Positions 56,947 through 64,000 of a DNA stretch of 64,000 nt are shown piece after piece (position 1 is the stretch's first letter; each line of letters begins with the position of its first letter). The stretch comes from Sphingorhabdus sp. 109 (GTDB lineage Bacteria; Pseudomonadota; Alphaproteobacteria; Sphingomonadales; Sphingomonadaceae), in the NCBI RefSeq assembly GCF_902506555.1, contig NZ_LR732707.1, positions 1,140,001 through 1,204,000 on the forward strand. The letters are read 5' to 3'. The translations under genes were made by a program, and so were the position numbers. The notes beneath the pieces were generated by a model. That model ran no database searches, had not been told where the DNA came from, and saw nothing but the letters and a program-made list of their open reading frames with translations.

Positions 56947-57858
56947 ATGCGTTTGGACGATCTGGACCCCAGCAAGAATGTTCGCGATCAGGGGCGCGGC
57001 GGCGGCCGCAGCTTTGGCGGTGGTGGCGGGGGTGGCGGTCTCGGCCTGCTGCTCAGTTTTCTGCCGATGCTGCTCGGCCGGAAAATGGGCTGCGGCACGA
57101 TCCTGCTGATCGGCGGCGCGGCGCTGGCCTTCATGTATTTCAGCAGCGGTGGCGTGCAACTGGCCGGCGACACCGGCGCGGGCGGCTTCCAGTCGGAAAG
57201 CTCCGGAACCAATGTGGCGTGCGATACGGAGGAAGAACTTTTCGCCTGCCAGGTACTTGCCTCGACAGAACAGACATGGGACAGTTTGTTCCGGCAGCAG
57301 GGTCAACGCTATCGTCCGACCACCCTCACATTTTATGATCAGTCCGGCCAGTCCGGCTGCGGCGCAGCGCAGGCGGCCATGGGTCCCTTTTACTGCCCTG
57401 CAGACCAGGGCGTCTATCTCGACACCAGCTTTTTCCGCGAAATGTCCACGCGCATGGGAGCCAAGGGCGACTTTGCTCAGGCCTATGTGATCGCGCACGA
57501 AGTCGGCCACCACATCCAGAATCTGACTGGTGTCGCCGATCAGGTGCGCAACGCCCAGCGCCGGGCGAGCAAGGCCGAAGGCAATGCTCTACAGGTACGG
57601 ATGGAGTTGCAGGCCGATTGCTATGCCGGCGTGTGGGCGGCGCAAAATGCCGACCGGATGGAAGCCGGCGACGTCGAGGAAGGGTTGAACGCGGCCCATG
57701 CGATTGGCGACGATACGCTGATGCGCGGAGCCGGCCAGCAGCCAGTGGAAAGCATGTTCACCCATGGCAGTTCCGCGCAGCGCATGGCCTGGTTACGCAA
57801 GGGTATGGAAACCGGTGATCCGTCTTCGTGTGATACGTTCGCCGCGGGTGCGGTCTAG
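56947..57858 (+). CDS. Neutral zinc metallopeptidase (YpfJ family)
   Basis: 303 aa from ATG 56947 with GAGGAG 8 nt upstream. The N-terminus is Gly/Arg-rich (GGGRSFGGGGGGGGL), then one membrane helix (MGCGTILLIGGAALAFMYF). The metallopeptidase core has SGCGAAQAAMGPFYCPAD and the zinc motif in YVIAHEVGHHIQNLTG. QADCYAGVWA supplies the third ligand, and the closing is SSAQRMAWLRKGMETGD. This is the YpfJ / predicted metalloprotease family, whose substrates are unknown. The domain should face the periplasm. Confidence 0.9.
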   Translation: MRLDDLDPSKNVRDQGRGGGRSFGGGGGGGGLGLLLSFLPMLLGRKMGCGTILLIGGAALAFMYFSSGGVQLAGDTGAGGFQSESSGTNVACDTEEELFACQVLASTEQTWDSLFRQQGQRYRPTTLTFYDQSGQSGCGAAQAAMGPFYCPADQGVYLDTSFFREMSTRMGAKGDFAQAYVIAHEVGHHIQNLTGVADQVRNAQRRASKAEGNALQVRMELQADCYAGVWAAQNADRMEAGDVEEGLNAAHAIGDDTLMRGAGQQPVESMFTHGSSAQRMAWLRKGMETGDPSSCDTFAAGAV

Positions 57859-57868
57859 CAAGGAACGG

Positions 57869-57889
57869 GCTCCGGCAACACGCCGGAGC
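57869..57889. terminator. Hairpin between the metallopeptidase and creD genes (convergent)
   Basis: GCTCCGGC-AACAC-GCCGGAGC is a perfect 8-bp stem with a 5-nt loop, 10 nt after the metallopeptidase stop. It lacks a T-run on either side, so termination may depend on other factors. Confidence 0.55.
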
Positions 57890-57900
57890 TCGCATCTCTC

Positions 57901-59316
57901 TCAGGCCTTGGCCCGACCCAGGCTGTTCGACCAGTCCAGCCGGCGGGTAACAAACATCACCCCGGCGAGCGCCGCGAAGATCAGCAGCGATCCGATCAGC
58001 AGCGAATAGGCCTGCAGGCTGAGCAATATATAGATCGCACCATAGAGACCGGCCAGCAATCCGCCAACCAGACTGGCGCTGCGCCAACTCGACAGGACCG
58101 AAGCCGAATAGGCTGTTATCAGCCCGATCGTTGCCGCCGACGCCGCGATGAAAGCGAGCGCGAAACCGATGATTTCGGCGAAAGCCAGCAGCAGCACGAA
58201 AAACAGCACCAGCGCCGCCCCGATCAATATATATTGCACCGAGGATATTCGAACGCCGCCGATCAGGTCGAACAGCAGAAAGGCGACAAAGGTGAAGCCA
58301 ATGATCAGAAAGCCGTATTTGGCCGCCCGGTCAACCTGGCCATAGAGATCAACCGGCTGGATCAGATTGACCGACGCACTTGCCGCCGCGCCGCCGGCAG
58401 GTTGATAAAGATCGACACGCGGCTCGCTGTCGGGCGACACCTGCTGTCCGGCTTGCAGGGCAACCAGCGAGCTTCCCAGCGCGAGATTTGTGATCGCATA
58501 TTTGGCTTCAAAGCCCTCGGCCGTGACTTTGGTTTCTTCCGTTTCGGGCAGAAAGCCGCCGGTAAAACTCGGGTGCGGCCATTTCGACCGGACCGTCCAT
58601 TCGGTGAGGCCGGCATGCGGCGCGACAGTCAGGCTCTGGTTGCCCTTGAACCTGACGGTGAAATCTGCGGACAGACCGCCGTCCATAAGGCGGCTGGCAT
58701 CGACCCAGGCGAAGAATCCGCTGTTACCGGTCTCGCCCAATCCCCTGCCCGGTTTCAACGTCAGCTGCTCGCCATTCACCGTAACATTGTTGTCGCCAGC
58801 CAGACCGCGGGCATCGGACAATCCGAAGCGCAGTTCGGCGCGGGTAAAATCAATATCAGATGTCGATATACCGTTGCGCTCGAAATCATCCGGCAGTCGG
58901 AACCGGGCGGAGCCGGCGATATGGCTGTCATAAACGACGACTTCGTAAATCGCCCGCTTCTTGCTCTGGGTCTTGAGGTCACTGTCCAGAGTGACCGTCT
59001 CGGGGGCCAGAAACAGTTCTGCGGTTACTTCATTGCTACGGGTCACGCTCTTGCCATCCTGCTCCACCGTTTCCTGCACTGTAGCTGTATAGGGCAGTAC
59101 GAGCTTCGGCCCGGCAAACACCTGTTCTCCGCCCCAGCCGGTGACGATGGACTGTTGGGCGGTCTCGCTCTGGCTCTGCCGGTCATAGACCAGCAGCCAC
59201 GTCGCAAACAAAGGTATCGTCAACAAAAAGCCCATCAGCAGGACAAGCAGGAATTTTGCGCCCGGTGATCGTTCTGCTTTATCGAACTCGTTCCGGCTCT
59301 CTGTTTCCTCTGTCAT
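57901..59316 (-). CDS. creD: Inner-membrane protein CreD
   Basis: 471 aa from ATG 59316, with GGGAGAGGGAAG upstream; the longer frame adds 56 unlikely residues. One N-terminal helix (FLLVLLMGFLLTIPLFATWLL) precedes a large periplasmic domain (GWGGEQVFAGPKLVLPYTA, SRFRLPDDFE-type strands) and about five C-terminal helices (GFLIIGFTFVAFLLFDLIGG onward). CreD homologues affect envelope integrity and colicin tolerance and, in some species, beta-lactam response. No creBC genes are beside it. The mechanism is unknown. Confidence 0.9.
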   Translation of the reverse strand: MTEETESRNEFDKAERSPGAKFLLVLLMGFLLTIPLFATWLLVYDRQSQSETAQQSIVTGWGGEQVFAGPKLVLPYTATVQETVEQDGKSVTRSNEVTAELFLAPETVTLDSDLKTQSKKRAIYEVVVYDSHIAGSARFRLPDDFERNGISTSDIDFTRAELRFGLSDARGLAGDNNVTVNGEQLTLKPGRGLGETGNSGFFAWVDASRLMDGGLSADFTVRFKGNQSLTVAPHAGLTEWTVRSKWPHPSFTGGFLPETEETKVTAEGFEAKYAITNLALGSSLVALQAGQQVSPDSEPRVDLYQPAGGAAASASVNLIQPVDLYGQVDRAAKYGFLIIGFTFVAFLLFDLIGGVRISSVQYILIGAALVLFFVLLLAFAEIIGFALAFIAASAATIGLITAYSASVLSSWRSASLVGGLLAGLYGAIYILLSLQAYSLLIGSLLIFAALAGVMFVTRRLDWSNSLGRAKA

Positions 59317-59443
59317 TATCTTCCCTCTCCCACCGCCATAAAGGTAGCTTGCGGCGTGCGCATGATCGTCTAAACTCGCGCGCAAGACCACTCCAATCCT
59401 TACGACGAGATGAGGCGCACGTGCGCCCAAGCGAAAGGCCGTT

Positions 59444-60592
59444 ATGAATATTTCGGATTGCCACAATGTGAATGACTTCCGCACACTGGCAAAAAAACGC
59501 CTGCCCTTTCCGATATTTGACTATATTGACGGCGCAGCGGACGACGAAGTCACCCGGCGGCGCAACACGATAGCCTATGAGCGTTGCGATCTGGTGCCCA
59601 ATGTGCTCGCCGGTGTCGAGAATATCGACATGAGCACGACCGTGATGGGGCAAAAGCTGGCGATGCCCTTGTTTCTTTCCCCGACGGCGCTGCAACGCCT
59701 GTTCCATTGGCAGGGCGAGCGCGCGGTTGCCCGGGCGGCAGAGAAATTCGGCACCTATTTCGGCATTTCCTCACTGGGCACGGTCAGCATCGAGGAGATT
59801 GGCGAAAGCATCAGCACACCGAAAATGTTCCAGCTCTATGTCCACAAGGACAAGGATCTCAACCGGTCGATGGTGGAGCGCTGCAAGGCAGCAAAATTCG
59901 ATGCGCTGACGCTGACAGTGGACACGATTGTCGGCGGCAATCGCGAGCGCTGCCTGCGATCCGGCTTCACCAGCCCGCCCCGGATCACCCCGACCAGTTT
60001 CTGGAGCTATGCCGCGAAACCGGCCTGGGGCCTGAACTACATGTTCCGGGAGAAGTTCGAACTGTCCAACCTGAAAGACCATGTGTCGGAAGGCACGAGC
60101 GTGCCCAATTCGGTTGCCGACTATTTCACCAATATGCTCGACCAGTCGCTCGATTGGAAAATGGCCGAAGAAATCGCCAAGGACTGGGGCGGGGAATTCT
60201 GCCTGAAGGGTATCATGTCGGTCGCCGACGCAAAGCGCGCGGTCGATATCGGCGCCACCGCGATCATGGTATCCAACCATGGCGGACGGCAACTGGACGG
60301 CAGCCGCGCGCCCTTCGACCAGCTGGCCGAGATCTGCGATGCGGTTGGTGACAAGCTTGACGTCATCTGCGATGGTGGCATCACCCGCGGCAGCCATGTG
60401 CTGAAAGCACTCAGCGTCGGCGCCAAGGCCTGCTCGGGCGGACGCCTCTATCTCTATGCCCTGGCAGCCGCCGGACAGGCGGGGGTTGAGCGAATCCTCG
60501 CTTTGCTGCAGAATGAAATTGAACGCGACATGAAACTAATGGGCGTCACAGCGGTTAATCAGTTGAACCGCGACAATCTGAGATTTCGATAA
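59444..60592 (+). CDS. lldD: FMN-dependent L-lactate dehydrogenase / alpha-hydroxy-acid oxidase
   Basis: 382 aa TIM-barrel flavoenzyme. Family blocks: FPIFDYIDGAADDEVTRRRN, the FMN-binding PLFLSPTALQRLFHWQGE, FGTYFGISSLGTVSIEEI, TLTVDTIVGGNRERCLRSGF, and the catalytic His/Arg region IMVSNHGGRQLDGSRAPFDQ. It oxidises L-lactate to pyruvate at the membrane with electrons passing to quinone, but mandelate or glycolate as substrate is possible. Divergent from creD. Confidence 0.88.
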   Translation: MNISDCHNVNDFRTLAKKRLPFPIFDYIDGAADDEVTRRRNTIAYERCDLVPNVLAGVENIDMSTTVMGQKLAMPLFLSPTALQRLFHWQGERAVARAAEKFGTYFGISSLGTVSIEEIGESISTPKMFQLYVHKDKDLNRSMVERCKAAKFDALTLTVDTIVGGNRERCLRSGFTSPPRITPTSFWSYAAKPAWGLNYMFREKFELSNLKDHVSEGTSVPNSVADYFTNMLDQSLDWKMAEEIAKDWGGEFCLKGIMSVADAKRAVDIGATAIMVSNHGGRQLDGSRAPFDQLAEICDAVGDKLDVICDGGITRGSHVLKALSVGAKACSGGRLYLYALAAAGQAGVERILALLQNEIERDMKLMGVTAVNQLNRDNLRFR

Positions 60593-60614
60593 CCGGCGCG
60601 GTCAGGGGATTGAA

Positions 60615-61106
60615 ATGAAACATATGAAATTTTTGACGGGCCTGACGCTGGTCATCGGCAGCTTGAGCACAACCGCATTCGCACAGGAAGGCGCGCAGCA
60701 GGAATCGACGCTGGAACAGGCGGGAAACAAGGTGACCGAACCGTTCGATGGCAAAGAGGTTCCGCAGAAACTGCTGGATATTCAGGATGCCCCCTATTCG
60801 ATGAGCGGTCTGCGAAACTGCGCCGCAATCATCGCTGAAGTCCAGGAACTCAACGCCGTGCTCGGCCCCGATGTCAACGAGACGGTCGACAAAAGCCTCG
60901 CCAAGAAGCGCGAGGAAACCGCCGCCCGAGTGGCTGGCAGCGCCGTCGGCTCGATCATTCCGTTCGGCGGCATCATCGGCGAGGTAACCGGCGCGAACGC
61001 CGAGCGCCGTCGCTACAACAAGGCCGTTTATGCCGGAACCGTGCGGCGCGGATTCCTGAAAGGCGTTGGCCTACAGCGTGGATGCAAGGCACCCGCCCGA
61101 CCGTAA
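60615..61106 (+). CDS. Secreted protein of unknown function, first of a tandem pair
   Basis: 163 aa with signal peptide (FLTGLTLVIGSLSTTAFA). The mature protein shares with its neighbour a core: LLDIQDAPYSMSGLRNCAAI, LGPDVNET, RVAGSAVGSIIPFGGIIGEV, TGANAERRRYNKAVYAG, RRGFLKGVGLQRGC. Two conserved cysteines, one in each half, could form a disulfide. The glycine-rich SAVGSIIPFGGIIGE segment may be membrane-inserting. AGGGGATTGAA precedes the ATG. No known family recognised. It follows lldD by 22 nt. Confidence 0.7.
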   Translation: MKHMKFLTGLTLVIGSLSTTAFAQEGAQQESTLEQAGNKVTEPFDGKEVPQKLLDIQDAPYSMSGLRNCAAIIAEVQELNAVLGPDVNETVDKSLAKKREETAARVAGSAVGSIIPFGGIIGEVTGANAERRRYNKAVYAGTVRRGFLKGVGLQRGCKAPARP

Positions 61107-61138
61107 ATCAACCTTGGGGGCAACAAGGGAGACATATC

Positions 61139-61651
61139 ATGGCATCAGCCGGATACAATATGTTAAGCGGAGTGGCGCTGCTGTCGCTGGCCGCCCAGCC
61201 ATTGCAAGCGGCATCGCCCAATGTGGAACGGCCAATGGTCAACCATGTCGAGGATGCGGTGACCCAGCCAGCCAGGGATGTGAACCTCAAGAAAGACCAG
61301 ATTCCGCCGCGCTTGCTGAAAATCCAGAAGGCGCCTTATGATCTCACCGGAATTACCGGTTGCCGCACCATCACCACCGAGATTGCCAGCCTGCGTCCGA
61401 TATTGGGCCCCGACATCAACGAGAAACCGCAGATATCCCGCGCCGAAAAGCGCGAACGCAGCATCAGTCGCGTGGCCGGCGGCATCTTGGGCGGTTTCAT
61501 TCCCTTTCGTGGCGTCGTGCGTGAAATCACCGGAGCCAATGCCGCGCAGGAGCGATACCGCCAAGCCCTGTCGGCCGGGTTCGCCCGCCGGAGCTTCCTG
61601 AAGGGAATGGCCGTCAGCAAGGGGTGCATGCCGCCCCCGTCCGTATCCTAG
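61139..61651 (+). CDS. Secreted protein of unknown function, second of a tandem pair
   Basis: 170 aa from ATG 61139, with AGGGAGA before it. A hydrophobic start (MLSGVALLSLAAQPLQAA) is a probable signal peptide. It matches its neighbour at LLKIQKAPYDLTGITGCRTI, LGPDINE, RVAGGILGGFIPFRGVVREI, TGANAAQERYRQALSAG and RRSFLKGMAVSKGC, so it arose by duplication. Glycine and proline patterns and both cysteines are kept. A frame opening at 61082 overlaps the first gene and is rejected as the start. The stop shares CTAG with the convergent lysE-type gene. Confidence 0.7.
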   Translation: MASAGYNMLSGVALLSLAAQPLQAASPNVERPMVNHVEDAVTQPARDVNLKKDQIPPRLLKIQKAPYDLTGITGCRTITTEIASLRPILGPDINEKPQISRAEKRERSISRVAGGILGGFIPFRGVVREITGANAAQERYRQALSAGFARRSFLKGMAVSKGCMPPPSVS

Positions 61652-62268
61652 CGGAACGTATCGATTAAGAACCACAGGGCGATAGCAGCCAGTAACACCG
61701 CGAATCCGCGCCGTACCAGCCCTGCATAAGGACCGCTGCTGAGCCAACCATGTGCGCGACCGGCGAGCGTCACGATGCCCAGATGGATCAGCGTGGCAAT
61801 TGCTACATAGGCGATCGAAAGTTGGGCCGTCTGCAGCGTTACGGAACCCTCGGGGACAATATATACCGGCAGCACCGCGATAAAGAATAGCGCGGCTTTC
61901 GGATTGAGCAGATTGATAATCAGCCCGCGACGGAAATGTCTGGCCGCGGTCCCGTTCTTGTGAATCGCGGACGGCGACACGTTCCGCTCACCCGCCCAGG
62001 CTTCCCAGGCCAGCCACAACAGAAAGCCCGCACCCGCATAGCGCAATAGGTTGAACAGCAAGGGGGATTGCTGCGCCAGTTGCGCCAGCCCGAAAGCCGA
62101 TGCAGCCGCGACAATCGCCAGCCCCAGTCCGATCCCCGCCGTCGCCGCAAATCCGGCGCGCCGGCCCTCGCTGGCACTGAGCAACGCCAGCCAGCCCATG
62201 TTCGGACCCGGCGTCAGTTCGACCAGTAAGGCGACTAGCAAAAACGAAGGGAGCAAGGGCGCAAGCAT
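61648..62268 (-). CDS. LysE family exporter
   Basis: 206 aa from ATG 62268. Six hydrophobic segments, with the family hallmark VELTPGPNMGWLALLSASEG after the first helix, GRRAGFAATAGIGLGLAIV, and the INLLNPKAALFFIAVLP segment. The family exports amino acids such as lysine, homoserine lactone or threonine by proton exchange; the substrate here is unknown. The longer frame extends 35 residues upstream without family resemblance. Convergent with the tandem secreted genes. Confidence 0.88.
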   Translation of the reverse strand: MLAPLLPSFLLVALLVELTPGPNMGWLALLSASEGRRAGFAATAGIGLGLAIVAAASAFGLAQLAQQSPLLFNLLRYAGAGFLLWLAWEAWAGERNVSPSAIHKNGTAARHFRRGLIINLLNPKAALFFIAVLPVYIVPEGSVTLQTAQLSIAYVAIATLIHLGIVTLAGRAHGWLSSGPYAGLVRRGFAVLLAAIALWFLIDTFR

Positions 62269-62483
62269 CGGGTCGCTTCTATCGCCATTGCCAAGCGGGT
62301 GGAAGTCACTGAAGATTTCAGCGGCAATGTTTAACAGTTCCGGCCTGTCATGCCAGCGCAGGCTGACAGCCAAACCAACGGTCGATGAGGGAACAGCCGT
62401 TCCCTCATACCCAACTGGTATCAGTCCCAGCCTGCGCTGGGGCGACGCCAGTCAACGGTAGCTTTTCGACCTGGTCCCAGCGA

Positions 62484-64000
62484 TCAATAAACCCGCTTCT
62501 TCGGCTTCACATAGGTTGCTTCGTCGGTCAGCGTGTAATCATGCACGGGGCGATAGCTGATTTCGCTCTTGCCGCCCTTGCCGCCCCAGCCTTCGAAAGT
62601 GATGACCGTGTGCTTCATCCATTCCTTGTCGTTCCGGTCTTCATAATCCTCGTGCATGTGCGCGCCGCGGCTTTCCTTGCGGTTTGCGGCGGCCTTGATC
62701 GTGACCATCGCCTGGCTCATCAGATTGTCGAGCTCGAGCGTTTCGATCAGATCGGTGTTCCAGATCAGCGAGCGGTCGGTGACGCCGATATCTGCAAGCT
62801 TGGCATTGACCTTGTCCATCGCGGCAACGCCCTCTTCGAGCAGCTTGTTGTCGCGGAACACGGCGGCATGCGCCTGCATCGTTTTCTGCATTTCGAGGCG
62901 CAAATCGGCTGTTGGGATCGAACCCTTGGCGTTGCGGAAATGGTCGAGACGCTGCAACGCCAGATCGGCGCTATCCTTGGGCAGCGGCTTGTGCGACGCG
63001 TTGGGGGTCAGCTTTTCCTTCAGCCGCAGACCGGTTGCGCGGCCGAAAACCACCAGATCGATCAGCGAGTTGGAACCGAGACGGTTGGCGCCGTGCACGG
63101 ATACACAGGCCGCTTCGCCGACGGCGTAGAGCCCTTCGACAATCGCGTCCGGATCATCGGCCGTCGGATTGATCACTTCGCCATGATAGTTACAGGGGAT
63201 GCCGCCCATGTTGTAATGGACCGTCGGCACCACCGGCAAAGCTTCGCGGGTCAGGTCGACGCCGGCGAAAATCTTGCCGGTTTCGGTGATGCCAGGCAGC
63301 CGTTCGGCCAACACTTCCGGCGCGATATGGTCGAGGTGGAGATAGATATGGTCCTTCTCCGGCCCGACACCGCGGCCTTCGCGGATTTCGGTGGCCATGC
63401 AGCGCGAAACGACGTCGCGGCTGGCCAGATCCTTGGCGCTTGGCGCGTAGCGTTCCATGAAACGCTCGCCTTCGCTGTTGGTCAGATAACCGCCCTCGCC
63501 GCGTGCGCCTTCGGTAATCAGCACGCCCGCGCCGTAAATGCCGGTCGGGTGGAACTGGACGAATTCCATATCCTGCAGAGGCAGACCCGCGCGCAGCACC
63601 ATGCCGCCACCGTCACCGGTGCAGGTATGGGCAGAGGTCGCGCTGAAATAGCAGCGGCCGGAACCGCCGGTCGCCAGCACCACAGCGTGGCTGCGGAACC
63701 GGTGGATCGAACCGTCTTCCATGCAGATTGCAATCACGCCGCGACATTCGCCATCTTCCATGATCAGATCGATGGCGAAATATTCGATGAAGAAATCCGC
63801 GTCATATTTCAGGCTCTGCTGGTAGAGCGCGTGCAGCATCGCGTGGCCGGTACGGTCGGCAGCAGCACAGGTACGCTGGACCGGAGGCCCCTCGCCCATA
63901 TTCTGCATATGGCCGCCGAACGGCCGCTGATAGATCGTGCCGTCTTCGTTGCGCGAGAAAGGCACACCGGCATGTTCCAGCTCGTAAACCGCCTGCGGTG
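62484..64000 (-). CDS. sdhA: Succinate dehydrogenase flavoprotein subunit, 5' truncated by the window edge
   Basis: About 505 C-terminal residues are in the window; the N-terminal FAD loop lies beyond 64000. Complex II subunit that oxidises succinate to fumarate with covalent FAD. Visible marks: [19 protein letters not shown]-type region written [58 protein letters not shown], the active-site Arg-His area in [33 protein letters not shown], and the C-terminal [18 protein letters not shown]. The frame reads openly to the edge. Other sdh genes should lie to the right. Confidence 0.95.
   Translation of the reverse strand, partial: PQAVYELEHAGVPFSRNEDGTIYQRPFGGHMQNMGEGPPVQRTCAAADRTGHAMLHALYQQSLKYDADFFIEYFAIDLIMEDGECRGVIAICMEDGSIHRFRSHAVVLATGGSGRCYFSATSAHTCTGDGGGMVLRAGLPLQDMEFVQFHPTGIYGAGVLITEGARGEGGYLTNSEGERFMERYAPSAKDLASRDVVSRCMATEIREGRGVGPEKDHIYLHLDHIAPEVLAERLPGITETGKIFAGVDLTREALPVVPTVHYNMGGIPCNYHGEVINPTADDPDAIVEGLYAVGEAACVSVHGANRLGSNSLIDLVVFGRATGLRLKEKLTPNASHKPLPKDSADLALQRLDHFRNAKGSIPTADLRLEMQKTMQAHAAVFRDNKLLEEGVAAMDKVNAKLADIGVTDRSLIWNTDLIETLELDNLMSQAMVTIKAAANRKESRGAHMHEDYEDRNDKEWMKHTVITFEGWGGKGGKSEISYRPVHDYTLTDEATYVKPKKRVY

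Overview
The window is GC-rich chromosomal DNA from an alphaproteobacterium, most likely a sphingomonad (Sphingorhabdus/Parasphingorhabdus/Sphingopyxis-like). The pointers are CtrA and the GANTC methyltransferase CcrM, GANTC clusters upstream of both, UPF0262, DUF2849 and DUF934 genes, a PEP-CTERM-type PrsK/PrsR/PrsT regulatory set, and many small secreted proteins of sphingomonad style. The genus is an inference. I see no rRNA, tRNA, CRISPR array, transposase or phage genes. Gene density is very high, and many gene pairs overlap by 1-8 nt.

Layout. 1-5.1 kb: end of a GNAT gene, nitronate monooxygenase, glycosyltransferase, alpha/beta hydrolase, SelO. 5.2-10.6 kb: AstD, then a tight sulfur assimilation operon (cobA, DUF2849, cysI, DUF934, cysH). 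10.7-16.2 kb: dnaB, UPF0262, a degenerate GH25-like protein, dcd, a saccharopine-dehydrogenase-like reductase and a PPP-type phosphatase. 16.3-21.2 kb: ctrA with a GANTC/CtrA-box control region, arfB, free-methionine sulfoxide reductase, a Tyr/Gln-rich glycine-zipper protein, bpt and a small secreted protein. 21.3-26.1 kb: amidohydrolase, beta-hydroxyacid dehydrogenase, threonine ammonia-lyase, phosphatidylserine decarboxylase. 26.1-30.1 kb: the accessory segment, with an AT-richer zinc-ribbon gene flanked by a repeated short motif, and a coupled pair of flavin-dependent halogenase-family genes bracketed by folP and a diverged copy of the folP 3' end. 30.1-36.7 kb: folP, ccrM, desaturase, then glmM-small membrane protein-thiD-rnhB. 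36.8-44.5 kb: dicarboxylate symporter, aldo/keto reductase, two coupled amidohydrolases, POT peptide transporter, nitroreductase, GntR regulator. 44.5-51.4 kb: the exopolysaccharide/PEP-CTERM operon sugar transferase-prsK-prsR-prsT. 51.6-64 kb: XRE fatty-acyl-type regulator, small secreted proteins, M20 hydrolase, DUF4893, 3-hydroxybutyrate dehydrogenase, zinc metallopeptidase, CreD, L-lactate dehydrogenase, two tandem secreted paralogues, a LysE exporter and a truncated sdhA.

How it fits together. The sulfur operon supplies siroheme (CobA makes precorrin-2), sulfite reductase and an iron-sulfur type APS reductase. CtrA and CcrM are two nodes of the alphaproteobacterial cell-cycle circuit, and each has five GANTC sites upstream. 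The POT transporter beside secreted amidohydrolases suggests peptide scavenging. The best candidates for something undescribed are the halogenase cassette with its folP remnant, and the recurring pattern of an apparently active enzyme translationally coupled to a paralogue that has lost its catalytic residues (halogenases and amidohydrolases).
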